Below, piece after piece: positions 41,477 through 52,196 of a DNA stretch of 64,000 bases; positions within the stretch are counted from its first letter, which is position 1; every line of letters starts with the position of its first letter. The position numbers and the translations under genes are program-made. The notes beneath the pieces are model-generated. The model was given only the letters and a program-made list of their open reading frames with translations, was not told the DNA's origin and ran no database searches. Origin of the DNA: Clostridium_I sp963725425 (GTDB taxonomy: Bacteria; Bacillota; Clostridia; Clostridiales; Clostridiaceae); the NCBI GenBank assembly GCA_963725425.1, contig CAVRYJ010000024.1, positions 81,813-145,812 on the forward strand, written 5' to 3'.

Positions 41477-43876
41477 ATGCAATACAATTCAGAAGTATAT
41501 ACATACCGTAGAAATAGTAGAGATTCCAAAGAGAAAGAAAGCAGTAAGCTTTTATTAAATAGATTTGAAATTAAACTTATATTTTGTTTTACGTTTTCGT
41601 TATTGACAAGTAGAGTGATAATGATTAATTCCACTGCTCCTTTTGGAATTGCTTTTTTGCTTTCTGTTATTACAAAAGGCAAAAAACAGTAAAGTTCACC
41701 TGCTTAGCGGGAAGCGTTATTGGATATCTAACTTTGCAAAACGTTTTAGAAAACTATTATGTATATATAATTGTAGCGTTACTTATAACGCTTATAAGTT
41801 TGTTTTTGGACAAATTTTCAGCTAAAAAAAAGGCGCTTATATTATATATGGCTATAATATTGATATTTGTTTCAAGCAATGTAATTTTAAAAGGAACAAA
41901 TAGGAATATGTCAATTTTAATTTCAATTTTAGAAGTCTTATGTATCATACCTGTATATTATATTACGGATTATTCAATAATATGTTTCAATAATATAAAA
42001 ACAAAACATTTATTTACTAGTGAAGAAATTATAAGCATGATGGTGACTTTTTCAATAGTTATAGCAGGAACACATGGAATTAAAATATATAATATAAGTG
42101 TTACAAATGTTATTTCACTTTTGACTATTCTTTTAATAAGCTACATAAATGGTTTTACTGTAGGAGCAGCAAGCGGAGTAGCAGCAGGAATCATAATCGG
42201 CATGTCTACTAATGATATGGCGAGTTATGTAACATGCTTTGGCACTTGTGGGCTAATATGTGGTATATCAAGTGGTAGTAAAAGTAAAAGCAACAGGTGG
42301 ACTACAGGTTTGCTATTTAGCATAGCATTTTTAATAATAATACTGTACCAAAAAAGCTTTAAAGATTTAAATCCTCTAGAAGGAGTTATAAGCGCTGGTA
42401 TGTTTTTTGTTTTACCAAGTTCGATATTAAATAAGCTAGAAGGAGAACTGAACCTAAAAAGAAAACGGGATATAATATCGGAGAATTATATTGACAAGAT
42501 TAAAGAACTATTTATTACTCGATTGGATAATTTTTCTGATGTGCTCTTGAGTATGAGTGATATTTTAAATAATTTAGCTGACAATGAAAAATTAGCTATG
42601 AAAACTAAAAGTAGCGGGATTGTAGAGAATCTTGCTGGCAGAGTATGTAATAGTTGCAATATGAAGAATTTATGTTGGAAAAAGGAACTTTATTATACTT
42701 ATGCTGCTTTTGAAGAATTGATTTCAAATTATCAAGATCATAATGAAAAAACACCAGATGAAATAGAACGTAAATGTGTTAGAAAAAGCTTACTTATGAA
42801 AAATACAGAAAGAAATAGTTAATAATTATATAATAAATGAGATGTGGAGAATAAGATTAAGTCAGGGTAGAGAAATTTTAGCTAATCAAATTGACAACAT
42901 AGCTAGTGGATTTTTAGAAATAAATAAAGAATTTAATGATAGTGTTAATTTTAATTATAGAATTGAAAACAATATTGTGAATATATTAAATAAAAAGAGT
43001 ATTAAATTTCATGATGTAATATGTTTAAACAATAAAGATGACAGGCTTATTGTAAAAGTATCTATGAAAGCTTGCGGAGGAAGGCAGGTTTGCGTTAAAA
43101 GTATACTACCTATAATTAATGAGGTATCTGAAAGGTGCATGTGTGTTTGTGATGAAGGATGTAAAATAGACCCTAAAACTGAACTTTGTAATATTGAATT
43201 TGAAGAAACACCAAAGTATCATGTTGCTTCTTATGTAAGTAGAATGAATAGACAAGGTGAAAAGGAAAATGGTGATAGCTATAGTTTTGGTAAGATAAAT
43301 GATGAAAACTATATGATAATAATCAGTGATGGAATGGGTTCAGGAGCAAATGCTGAACATGAAAGTAAGGCCACTGTTGATCTTATTGAAAAATTTGCAA
43401 TTTCGGGACTTAGTAGATCCACTGCTATTAATTGTGTGAATTCTATAATGACACTTAAATTTAGTGAAGACGAGAAGTTCTCAACTGTGGATCTTTGCAA
43501 TGTTGACTTATACTCAGGTGAAGTATCTTTTACCAAAGTTGGAGCCACCGCAAGTTTCATAAAGAGAAAAGATAGGGTTGAGATGATTAATTCAAAAACA
43601 CTACCAATTGGAGTTTTAGACAAGGCTGATATAGAAGTAAGAAATAAGAAACTTAAAAATGGAGATATAATTGTTATGATAAGTGATGGTGTAACAGATT
43701 TTGACAACAATAATGCTGGAAAGACAAGTTGGATTGAAGAATATTTAAATACCTGTAATTCTAACAATCCGAAGGAATTAGTAGAAGGACTTGTGAGAAA
43801 ATCAATACAAATGGGTGGAGGAAAAGCAAAAGATGATATTACGGCTATAGCTTCGAAGGTATATAGTTTATATTAA
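41477..43876 (+). CDS. spoIIE: Stage II sporulation protein E, three frameshifts
   Basis: SpoIIE is the membrane phosphatase that dephosphorylates SpoIIAA to activate SigF in the forespore. The gene needs three single-base deletions to read through, giving about 798 residues: near 41680-41687 (A6 for A5), near 41708-41713 (GGGAAGCG for GGGAGCG), and near 42808-42816 (GAAAGAAAT for GAAGAAAT). Joined, it has about ten membrane segments in the first 330 residues, a Cys-rich middle (VCNSCNMKNLCW), and a C-terminal PP2C phosphatase domain (about 590-798) with VISDGMGSGANA and MISDGVTD metal-binding Asp residues. GGGGAGGATTT supports ATG 41477. Nothing but single-base gains is wrong, pointing to sequence error. 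Confidence 0.92.
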
Positions 43877-43958
43877 TATTACCTGTTACCAATTGAATGA
43901 CAATTCACAAAATGCTATAATTAATAATTGGAATTTAATTTTAGGAAGTGGTGCAGCT

Positions 43959-45349
43959 TTGATTGATAAAATATTAAAGACCATAAAAGATAATAAAATG
44001 TTTGAGAAGGGCGACAAAGTTATAGTAGCAGTTTCGGGTGGACCTGATTCAATATGTTTACTCAAGGTATTATATGACCTTACAAATGATTTAGAGATAA
44101 ATATCTCTGTGGCACATTTAAATCATTGTTTAAGAGGAAAAGATGCTGACAAAGATGAGGCGTATGTAAAACAATTTTGCTCTAAGTTAAATATAGATTT
44201 TTATAGTAAAAGAGTAGATGTGAATAATCTTGCTAAAAGAAAAGGTCAGTCTTGTGAAATGGCAGGAAGACTTGCAAGATATGAATTTTTTGAAGATTTA
44301 AGACAACAGATTCAGGCTAGTAAAATTGCAATTGCTCATAATGCTAATGATCAAGCAGAGACAGTTCTTATGAGGATTATGAGAGGAACTGGTCTTACAG
44401 GACTTATGGGAATAAGCCCTGTAAGAGATAATGTATTCATAAGACCACTTATTAAAGTTACTAGAGATGAAATCGAAGCTTATTGTATGGCTAATAAATT
44501 GAATCCTAAGACTGATAAAACCAACTTTGAAAATATATATGGAAGAAACAAAGTTAGACTTGAACTAATTCCATACATTAAGGAAAAATTTAATGCTGAT
44601 ATTGTTCTGACTTTAAACAGGTTAAGTGATACATTAAGAGTAGACAATGAATATATGGAAAGTATTTCTTTAGAAAAGTACAAATTATATTGTAAAGAAA
44701 AAGAAAAAGAGGTTACACTACATAAAGAGGTGTTTTCTCAGCCAGAGGCAATACTTACAAGAATAATTAGATTAGCAATTTCTTATATTAACGGAAGTAC
44801 ATATAATTTTGAAAAAAAGCATATTTTAAACATAATAGATATGCAAAAACATCATGACACAGGGACAATTTTATCACTTCCCAGTGGAATGGAGGCTTAT
44901 AATAATTATGGAGACGTTAATCTTTGTTTTAATCAGGAGGTAAGTAGTAAAGATACACTTGAATATGTACTAGAGTTTAATAAGATAAATGTAATATCAA
45001 ATGGTAAGATTAAAATTACGTTTAGAATTTTAAATAGTGATGAAGTTATAAATTTCAGAAAAAACAAATTTATCAAATATTTCAGTTATGATAATATAAA
45101 AGATAAAGTAAATTTAAGATATAGAAGGGATGGAGATAGATTTAATCCTATTGGCATGAGCGGAACAAAAAAATAAAAGATATATTTATAGATATGAAAG
45201 TTGAAAAAAAACTCAGGGATAAGATACCTCTTATATGTTTTGACAACGAAATTGCATGGATTGTTGGATATATGGTGAGTGACAAATACAAAGTAAAAGA
45301 AGATACTAAAAGAATATTAGAAATTAAATACGAAGGTGAGGAAGCATAA
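43959..45349 (+). CDS. tilS: tRNA-Ile lysidine synthetase, 3' frameshift
   Basis: TilS converts C34 of the CAU-anticodon isoleucine tRNA to lysidine so that it reads AUA. The N-terminal PP-loop domain has VAVSGGPDSICLL and VAHLNHCLRG; the middle holds the TilS substrate-binding helices and the C-terminal domain the YRRDGDRFNPIGM phrase. TTG 43959 follows GGAAGTGGTG. The frame stops at 45176 after MSGTKK; a -1 shift in the A7 run 45166-45172 continues IKDIFIDMKVEKKLRDKIPL to a stop at 45349, giving 463 residues, the normal size. tilS is essential where the CAU tRNA-Ile is present (see 57968), so one A is probably missing. It overlaps hpt by one base. Confidence 0.92.
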
Positions 45350-45885
45350 TGAGGGAAGATATCAAAGAGGTATTTCTTACACAGGGGCAGATAAGCAAAA
45401 GAATAAAGGAAATAGGGAAACAAATAAGTAGTGATTATAACGGCAAAACACTTGTTCTAGTAGGAATTTTAAAAGGTTCAGTTATGTTTCTTTCAGATTT
45501 AATGAAAGAGATAGATATACCATGTACTATGGATTTTATGGCTGTTTCAAGCTACGGAAGCGCCACCGAATCAACTGGAGTAGTTAAAATATTAAAGGAT
45601 TTAGATTCTTCTATTAAGGGAGAAGATGTACTCATAGTTGAGGATATAATTGATACGGGTGTAACGCTGTCATATCTCAAGAATTACTTGAAATCTCGAA
45701 ATCCAAATAGTATAGAGATAGTATCATTACTTAATAAGCCAAGTAGAAGAAAGGCGAGCGTTGTCCCTAAGTATGTGGGATTCGATGTTCCTGACTACTT
45801 TCTTGTAGGTTATGGATTGGATTACGATGAAAAGTATAGGAATTTGCCGTTTATAGGAAGTCTAAAAGAAGAAATTTATAAATAA
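45349..45885 (+). CDS. hpt: Hypoxanthine-guanine phosphoribosyltransferase
   Basis: A 178-residue purine salvage enzyme that attaches PRPP-derived ribose phosphate to hypoxanthine or guanine. It shows KTLVLVGILKGSVMFLSDL near the N-terminus and the PRPP loop VLIVEDIIDTGVTL (about 94-107), with the FDVPDYFLVGYGLDYDEKYRNLP end. The ATG overlaps the corrected tilS stop (TAATG), so the two are likely one transcript, as in the conserved tilS-hpt-ftsH order. Confidence 0.96.
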   Translation: MREDIKEVFLTQGQISKRIKEIGKQISSDYNGKTLVLVGILKGSVMFLSDLMKEIDIPCTMDFMAVSSYGSATESTGVVKILKDLDSSIKGEDVLIVEDIIDTGVTLSYLKNYLKSRNPNSIEIVSLLNKPSRRKASVVPKYVGFDVPDYFLVGYGLDYDEKYRNLPFIGSLKEEIYK

Positions 45886-45900
45886 TTAAAATTTATATTA

Positions 45901-45929
45901 TTGTAAACAAATTTGCATTATGATACAAT
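45901..45929 (+). promoter_or_regulatory. Promoter of ftsH
   Basis: TTGTAA (45901-45906), 17 nt, TACAAT (45924-45929): a good near-consensus vegetative promoter in the short gap before ftsH. Confidence 0.6.
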
Positions 45930-45962
45930 TTGAAAGTGTTCATAAAGAGAGGGGGGCCAAAA

Positions 45963-47768
45963 GTGAAGAAAATATCAAATGCTACGATTTGGGTTATAGT
46001 ACTTGTTGTTGTTGTTCTTACAGCATTAACACTTACGCAAGGCGGTAAAACAACTAACAATATAACTTTTGATGTCTTTCAGAAAAAATATATAGCCAAA
46101 GATATAAAGAGTTTTCAAGTAAAAGATGATGATATGACCATTGATGGCAAATACGCAGATGGAACAAGTTTCGAAACAGTAGCACCAATGGAAAGACTTG
46201 TTCAATTTCTTGGGGAAAACCCTAATAAAGGTGATGTATCAGAGTCATATACAGCACCTGTTAGTGTGCCTATGTGGGTGAATTGGTTACCCAGTATACT
46301 ATCAATTTTATTGTTAGTGGTATTTTGGTTTGTGTTTATGCAGCAATCACAGGGTGGCGCAGGAGGAAAAGGTGTAATGAGCTTTGGTAAAAGCAAAGCT
46401 AAGGTATCATCGCCAGATGAAAAGAAGAAAGTTACCTTTGGAGATGTGGCAGGTGCAGATGAAGAAAAACAAGAGTTATCTGAAATAGTTGACTTTTTAA
46501 AAGCACCTAAGAGATATTTAGATATTGGAGCAAGAATCCCAAAAGGAATTCTACTTGTAGGACCTCCAGGAACAGGTAAAACACTTTTAGCAAGGGCAGT
46601 ATCGGGTGAAGCTGGAGTACCATTTTACAGTATATCTGGTTCGGATTTTGTTGAAATGTTTGTTGGAGTAGGTGCTTCAAGAGTAAGAGATTTGTTTGAA
46701 CAGGCGAAAAAGACGTCTCCTTGTATAATATTTATTGATGAAATTGATGCAGTAGGTAGACAAAGAGGAGCAGGTCTTGGTGGCGGTCATGACGAAAGAG
46801 AACAGACATTAAACCAATTACTAGTTGAAATGGATGGTTTTGGGATAAATGAAGGTATAATAATATTGGCAGCTACTAATAGACCAGATATATTGGATAG
46901 AGCTTTATTAAGACCAGGTCGTTTCGATAGACAAATAATGGTTGGTGCTCCTGATGTAAAGGGGAGAGAAGATATACTTAAAGTTCATTCAAAAAATAAG
47001 CATTTAGAAGAGAACATAAAGCTAGATGTGCTAGCTAAGAGAACACCAGGCTTCACAGGAGCAGATCTTGAGAACTTGATGAATGAAGCTGCACTACTTT
47101 CTGTTAGAAAGAACAAGACACTAATAGGAATGGATGAATTAGAAGAAGCAATAACAAGAATAATAGCAGGACCAGAAAAAAGAAGTAGGATTATAAGCGA
47201 AGATGATAGAAGGCTTACTGCATTTCATGAAGCAGGTCATGCAGTAGTAATGAAACTTTTACCTAATAGTGCCCCTGTACATCAAATAAGTATTGTTCCA
47301 AGAGGCATGGCAGGTGGTTATACAATGAAATTACCAGATGATAGTTCATACATGTCAAAAACCAAATTAGAAGACGAAATTGTAGGACTTCTAGGTGGTA
47401 GAGTGGCTGAAAAACTTGTTATCGGTGATATAAGCACTGGTGCTAAAAGTGATATCGATAGAGCATCCAGTATTGCAAGAAAAATGATTATGGAATACGG
47501 TATGAGTGATAACTTAGGACCAATATCTTTTGGAACAGATCAGGATGAAGTGTTCCTAGGAAGAGATCTTGGAAAGTCTCGAAATTTCAGCGAAGAAGTT
47601 GGAGCAAAAATAGATGTAGAAGTAAAGGGACTGATAGAAGATGCTTACAAAAAAGCAGAAACACTATTAACCGATAATATGAGTAAACTTAAAGCTGTTG
47701 CTGAGGCTTTACTTGATAAAGAAAAGCTTGAAGCAGATGAGTTTCAACAAATATTTGCAAACAGCTAA
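45963..47768 (+). CDS. ftsH: ATP-dependent zinc metalloprotease FtsH
   Basis: A 601-residue membrane protease that degrades misfolded and regulatory membrane proteins. Two N-terminal membrane segments (about 6-26 and 108-126) flank a small outside domain; then the AAA domain with Walker A GPPGTGKT and Walker B FIDEIDA, the second region of homology, and the protease domain with zinc motif HEAGH. GTG 45963 follows AGAGGGGGG; the in-frame start at 45930 is within the promoter region. A terminator follows. Confidence 0.96.
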   Translation: MKKISNATIWVIVLVVVVLTALTLTQGGKTTNNITFDVFQKKYIAKDIKSFQVKDDDMTIDGKYADGTSFETVAPMERLVQFLGENPNKGDVSESYTAPVSVPMWVNWLPSILSILLLVVFWFVFMQQSQGGAGGKGVMSFGKSKAKVSSPDEKKKVTFGDVAGADEEKQELSEIVDFLKAPKRYLDIGARIPKGILLVGPPGTGKTLLARAVSGEAGVPFYSISGSDFVEMFVGVGASRVRDLFEQAKKTSPCIIFIDEIDAVGRQRGAGLGGGHDEREQTLNQLLVEMDGFGINEGIIILAATNRPDILDRALLRPGRFDRQIMVGAPDVKGREDILKVHSKNKHLEENIKLDVLAKRTPGFTGADLENLMNEAALLSVRKNKTLIGMDELEEAITRIIAGPEKRSRIISEDDRRLTAFHEAGHAVVMKLLPNSAPVHQISIVPRGMAGGYTMKLPDDSSYMSKTKLEDEIVGLLGGRVAEKLVIGDISTGAKSDIDRASSIARKMIMEYGMSDNLGPISFGTDQDEVFLGRDLGKSRNFSEEVGAKIDVEVKGLIEDAYKKAETLLTDNMSKLKAVAEALLDKEKLEADEFQQIFANS

Positions 47769-47803
47769 AAAAAGCAGGAATTAAATTTCCTGCTTTTTTT
47801 TTA
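47767..47803 (+). terminator. Terminator after ftsH
   Basis: AAAAAAGCAGGAA-TTAAA-TTCCTGCTTTTTTTT, immediately beyond the stop codon. Confidence 0.92.
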
Positions 47804-47893
47804 TGGTATTATCAATAGTAAAAATATATAACGATGTGATATAATATTTAATCGTAAGATTAAATACAAATAATGAAAGAGGGGCTTATTTAA

Positions 47894-49564
47894 ATGAAAT
47901 CGGATATTGAAATTGCACAAAGTGCTAAAATGGAACGTATATATAAAATTGGTGAAAACATTGGGCTAAATGAAGATGATATAGATTTATATGGTAAATA
48001 CAAATGTAAAATTTCATTGGATGTTCTTAATAGTAATGAGGAAAAAACAGATGGAAAGCTTATACTTGTAACGGCAATAAACCCGACACCAGCTGGTGAG
48101 GGAAAATCAACAGTAACAGTGGGACTTGGTGATGCACTAAAGAAAAAGAAAAAAAATGTTATTATAGCATTAAGAGAACCATCGCTTGGACCTGTTTTTG
48201 GAATAAAAGGTGGAGCCGCTGGAGGGGGTTATGCTCAAGTTGTTCCAATGGAAGATATAAATTTACATTTTACAGGGGATATGCACGCAATAACTTCTGC
48301 AAATAATTTACTTTGCGCTGCAATAGATAACCACGTGCACCAAGGTAACTTATTAAGGATAGACCAGAGAAGAATAGTGTTTAAAAGAGTTATGGATATG
48401 AATGACAGGGCACTTAGAAGTACAGTTGTAGGATTAGGCGGAAAAGTAAATGGTTTTCCTAGGGAAGATGGTTTTATGATTACCGTTGCTTCTGAAATAA
48501 TGGCAATATTATGTCTTGCTAATAGCCTTATGGATTTGAAATCGAGAATGTCTAGAATATTAATTGCCTACAATCTAGACGGTAATCCTGTTTATTGCAA
48601 GGATCTAAAGGTACAGGGAGCTATGACTTTACTTATGAAAGATGCTATAAGGCCAAATCTTGTGCAAACTTTGGAGAATACTCCAGCAATAATACATGGT
48701 GGACCATTTGCAAATATTGCACATGGTTGTAATAGCCTGCTGGCTACTAAGACAGCCTTGAAACTTTCTGATTATACAGTAACAGAAGCAGGTTTTGGTG
48801 CTGACCTTGGAGCAGAGAAATTCTTTGATATCAAATGTAGATATGGGAAATTAAAACCTGACTGTACAGTAATAGTTGCAACTGTTAGAGCATTAAAACA
48901 TCATGGTGGAGTTAAAAAGGATGCTTTAAGTGATCGAAATTTAGAGGCACTTTCTAAAGGCATAGACAATTTGGGAAAGCAAATAGAAAATGTTAAAAAA
49001 TATGGAGTCCCTGTGGTGGTAGCTATAAACAAATTTCTAACAGATAGTGATGAGGAATTGAAGTTTATAGAAGAATATTGTAACAAACTTGGAGTAAAAT
49101 CATCACTAACTGAAGTATGGGAAAAAGGTTCAGAAGGCGGACTTGATCTTGCTGATAAAGTTCTTGAAACTATAGAAAAAAAGGCAAGTGATTTTAAAGT
49201 TCTGTATGATGAGAAATTAATGATAAAAGAAAAATTGGATATAATAGCAAAAGAAATTTATGGAGCAGATGGAGTTATATATGTAGCAGCTGCAGAAAAA
49301 CAAATTAAGGAGCTGGAAAAATTCAAACTGGATAAATTACCAATATGTATAGCTAAAACTCAGTATTCACTTTCTGACAATCCAACTTTACTTGGCAGAC
49401 CAAGCAACTTTAAAATAACTGTTAGAGAAGTGAGAGTATCAAACGGAGCTGGCTTCATTGTTGCATTAACAGGAAATGTTATGACAATGCCAGGTCTTCC
49501 TAAAGTGCCAGCAGCAGAGAAAATGAATATCAATGAGGATGGCTCAATAGTTGGATTATTTTAA
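47894..49564 (+). CDS. fhs: Formate-tetrahydrofolate ligase
   Basis: A 556-residue ATP-dependent ligase that makes 10-formyl-THF from formate, feeding purine synthesis and, in acetogens, the Wood-Ljungdahl methyl branch. The P-loop TPAGEGKSTVTVGLGDAL (about 57-74), EPSLGPVFGIKGGAAGGGYAQV and FTGDMHAITSANNLL are diagnostic. AAAGAGGGG precedes the ATG. It stands between ftsH and coaX; a weak hairpin follows it. No other folate gene is adjacent. Confidence 0.96.
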   Translation: MKSDIEIAQSAKMERIYKIGENIGLNEDDIDLYGKYKCKISLDVLNSNEEKTDGKLILVTAINPTPAGEGKSTVTVGLGDALKKKKKNVIIALREPSLGPVFGIKGGAAGGGYAQVVPMEDINLHFTGDMHAITSANNLLCAAIDNHVHQGNLLRIDQRRIVFKRVMDMNDRALRSTVVGLGGKVNGFPREDGFMITVASEIMAILCLANSLMDLKSRMSRILIAYNLDGNPVYCKDLKVQGAMTLLMKDAIRPNLVQTLENTPAIIHGGPFANIAHGCNSLLATKTALKLSDYTVTEAGFGADLGAEKFFDIKCRYGKLKPDCTVIVATVRALKHHGGVKKDALSDRNLEALSKGIDNLGKQIENVKKYGVPVVVAINKFLTDSDEELKFIEEYCNKLGVKSSLTEVWEKGSEGGLDLADKVLETIEKKASDFKVLYDEKLMIKEKLDIIAKEIYGADGVIYVAAAEKQIKELEKFKLDKLPICIAKTQYSLSDNPTLLGRPSNFKITVREVRVSNGAGFIVALTGNVMTMPGLPKVPAAEKMNINEDGSIVGLF

Positions 49565-49628
49565 ACACTTGACCAAAGAATATTAAATTGTTAAAATGAA
49601 ACTATTGAATTTTTAGACTTCATATAAT

Positions 49629-49662
49629 GAGTGGCTTTTAATAAGCCGCTCTTATAATTTAA
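49629..49662 (+). terminator. Weak hairpin after fhs
   Basis: GAGTGGCTT-TTAAT-AAGCCGCTC followed by TTATAATTT. The tail is short of T residues, so a partial terminator or attenuator before coaX is possible. Confidence 0.4.
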
Positions 49663-49675
49663 GGGGTGTATTACT

Positions 49676-50455
49676 GTGATTTTAGTTCTAGATGTAGGTA
49701 ACACTAACATTGTAATAGGTGTTTATGATGAAAAAAAGCTTTTAACTGAATGGAGACTTTCAACTCAAATGATAAGGTCTGCAGATGAATATGGTATACA
49801 ATTCGTCAACTTGTTTGCACTAGCGAATATTGATAAAAACCAGATTGAAGGTGTTATAATGTCTTCAGTGGTACCGACTATTATGTATTCATTAGAACAT
49901 ATGATTAGAAAATATTTCAAGATGGATCCTTTAGTTGTTGGACCTGGAGTTAAAACAGGTATAAATGTTAAGTATGACAATCCAAGAGAAGTTGGAGCAG
50001 ATAGAATTGTAAATGCAGTAGCAGCTCATGAAATATATAATAAAAGTCTAATTATAATTGATTTTGGAACTGCAACAACATTTTGTGCTGTAAAAAAGAA
50101 TGGGGATTATCTAGGTGGAGCAATTTGCCCAGGTATAAAGATATCATCAGATGCTCTTTTTCAAAAGGCAGCTAAGCTTCCAAGGGTAGAGCTACTAAGA
50201 CCATCAGAGATAATCTGCAAAAATACAGTGACAAGTATGCAGGCAGGGATTGTATATGGATATATAGGTCAAGTGGATTATATTGTACAAAAGATGAAAA
50301 ATGAGATGAGAAATTTAGGAGAAGAAGGAATACTAGTGGTTGCAACTGGCGGTCTTGCTAAACTAATTAGTGAAGAGTCAAAAAATGTGGATATTGTTAA
50401 TCCATTTCTGACACTAGAAGGATTGAGAATTATATATGAGAAAAATAAAAAGTAG
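49676..50455 (+). CDS. coaX: Type III pantothenate kinase
   Basis: A 259-residue kinase that phosphorylates pantothenate, the first step of CoA synthesis. It has the ASKHA-fold start ILVLDVGNTNIVIGVYD, the DPLVVGPGVKTGI and IIIDFGTATTFCA segments. GTG 49676 follows AAGGGGTGTATT. It is 8 bp before dusB; the coaX-dusB-greA-lysS order is conserved in Firmicutes. Confidence 0.95.
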   Translation: MILVLDVGNTNIVIGVYDEKKLLTEWRLSTQMIRSADEYGIQFVNLFALANIDKNQIEGVIMSSVVPTIMYSLEHMIRKYFKMDPLVVGPGVKTGINVKYDNPREVGADRIVNAVAAHEIYNKSLIIIDFGTATTFCAVKKNGDYLGGAICPGIKISSDALFQKAAKLPRVELLRPSEIICKNTVTSMQAGIVYGYIGQVDYIVQKMKNEMRNLGEEGILVVATGGLAKLISEESKNVDIVNPFLTLEGLRIIYEKNKK

Positions 50456-50463
50456 GTGGTTTG

Positions 50464-51435
50464 ATGAGAATATCAAATCTAGAATTTCCAAATAATGTGT
50501 TTCTTGCACCTATGGCGGGGGTAACAGACATTATATTTAGAAGTATTTGCAAGGAAATGGGATGTGGACTTGTATATACAGAAATGGTAAGTTCTAAGGC
50601 ACTTTATTATGGTAGTGAAAATACTAAAGAATTATTAAAGGTCTCATCAAAAGAAGTGCCTGTAGCAGTGCAAATCTTTGGTAGCGAACCTCTGGTAATG
50701 GCTAAAGCATGTGATAACTTTAATGATAATATTGATATATGCTTAATAGATATAAATATGGGATGTCCGGCACCGAAAATAGTTAAAAATGGTGATGGTT
50801 CAGCTCTAATGAAAAATCCAAAATTAGCTTATGAAATAGTAAAAGCAGTTAAAGAAGCTTCAAATAAACCAGTTACTGTGAAATTTAGAAAAGGGTTTGA
50901 CAATAATGATATTAATGCAGTTGAGTTTGCAAAGTGTATAGAAGCAGCAGGTGCAGATGCAATAACTATACATGGGAGAACAAGAGAACAGATGTATGAG
51001 GGAAAGGCAGATTGGGACATAATAAGGCAGGTAAAAGAAGCAGTAAAAATCCCTGTGATAGGTAATGGGGATGTTTTTTGTGCAGAAGATGCTGTAAATA
51101 TAACACGACAAACTGGGTGCGATGGAATAATGATTGCAAGGGGAGCGCAAGGAAATCCATGGATATTCCAGCAAATAACACAAATTTTAAGAGATGAAGA
51201 GGTTAAATTGCCAACAGGATCAGAAAAAATAGAAATAGCAATAAATCACTTAAAGCAAGCTGTAGAATATTATGGAGAAAACAGAGCTGTAAGAGAAATG
51301 AGAAAACATATTTCATGGTATATAAAGGGAATAAGGAATTCTACCAATATTAAAAACAAAATAAATTCTGAAACAGAAAGTATTAGAGTAATAGAAACAT
51401 TGTTAAAATACAAAGAAGGGCTGGATGAAATATAA
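50464..51435 (+). CDS. dusB: tRNA-dihydrouridine synthase DusB
   Basis: A 323-residue flavoenzyme that reduces uridines in tRNA D-loops. Seen are the FMN-barrel start FLAPMAGVTD, the catalytic-Cys phrase MGCPAPKIVKNGDGSALM (Cys near 98), and IHGRTREQMYEG. ATG 50464 follows AGGTGGTTTG; an in-frame TTG 3 bp earlier is within the leader. It probably co-transcribes with coaX. The 263 bp to greA contain a strong promoter. Confidence 0.94.
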   Translation: MRISNLEFPNNVFLAPMAGVTDIIFRSICKEMGCGLVYTEMVSSKALYYGSENTKELLKVSSKEVPVAVQIFGSEPLVMAKACDNFNDNIDICLIDINMGCPAPKIVKNGDGSALMKNPKLAYEIVKAVKEASNKPVTVKFRKGFDNNDINAVEFAKCIEAAGADAITIHGRTREQMYEGKADWDIIRQVKEAVKIPVIGNGDVFCAEDAVNITRQTGCDGIMIARGAQGNPWIFQQITQILRDEEVKLPTGSEKIEIAINHLKQAVEYYGENRAVREMRKHISWYIKGIRNSTNIKNKINSETESIRVIETLLKYKEGLDEI

Positions 51436-51515
51436 AAAATATATGTTATTAAATATGTATTTTCAGAATAGAATTAGATAGAAAAGTAAATTTACAGCTG
51501 TTTTAGTAGAAAATG

Positions 51516-51544
51516 TTGACAACCTAAATACGCTGTTTTATAAT
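51516..51544 (+). promoter_or_regulatory. Promoter of greA-lysS
   Basis: TTGACA (51516-51521), a 17 nt spacer and TATAAT (51539-51544): a perfect consensus promoter 155 nt before greA, leaving a long untranslated leader with no recognised motif. Confidence 0.85.
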
Positions 51545-51698
51545 TACTAAAATAACTACATATAAAAACATGTGGTCTTTATTTTTTATGCAAGTATACT
51601 ATACCTTTGGCACATAGGTGTCTTTAATAAAATGATAAGGTAAGACCCATATGTATTATTAAGGATGTCTCATATAAAATCAGAAGGGGAGAAATAAA

Positions 51699-52181
51699 AT
51701 GAGCGAAGCTAAAAAATATGTTATGACTTATGAGGGCGTTAAAAAATTAGAGGATGAGTTGAACTTTCTAAAAACAACTAAGAGGAAGGAAGTTACAGCA
51801 AAAATAAAGGTAGCTCTTTCCTTTGGGGATTTAAGTGAAAATTCAGAATATGATGAAGCTAAAAACGATCAAGCATTTTTAGAAGGAAGAATTATACAAC
51901 TTGAAAATATGCTTAAAAATGCTTCTATAGTAGATGAGTCAGAAATACCAAAAGATATAATTAACGTAGGGTCCCAAGTTAAAGTTAAAGACTATGAATT
52001 TGATGAAGAAATAGAGTTTTTAATTGTAGGCTCTGCAGAAGCAGATCCTATGGCAAACAAGATTTCTAATGAATCACCAGTTGGAAGTGCACTGATGGGT
52101 AAGAAAGCTGGAGAAATAGTAGAAGTACAAGTTCCAGACGGTATAAATAAGTATGAAATTTTAACTATAAATCGACCATAA
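51699..52181 (+). CDS. greA: Transcription elongation factor GreA
   Basis: A 160-residue factor that rescues backtracked RNA polymerase. The N-terminal coiled coil (about 8-75; EGVKKLEDELNFLKTTKRKE) carries the acidic tip DLSENSEYDEAK, and the C-terminal FKBP-like domain has SPVGSALMGKKAGE. GAAGGGGAGA precedes the ATG. lysS follows 15 bp later in the same operon. Confidence 0.96.
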   Translation: MSEAKKYVMTYEGVKKLEDELNFLKTTKRKEVTAKIKVALSFGDLSENSEYDEAKNDQAFLEGRIIQLENMLKNASIVDESEIPKDIINVGSQVKVKDYEFDEEIEFLIVGSAEADPMANKISNESPVGSALMGKKAGEIVEVQVPDGINKYEILTINRP

Positions 52182-52196
52182 TTTGGAGGAATAACA

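Noticed and set aside
43309..43767. Minus-strand frame of 152 codons within spoIIE
   Set aside because: Antisense shadow of the phosphatase domain, no ribosome binding site.
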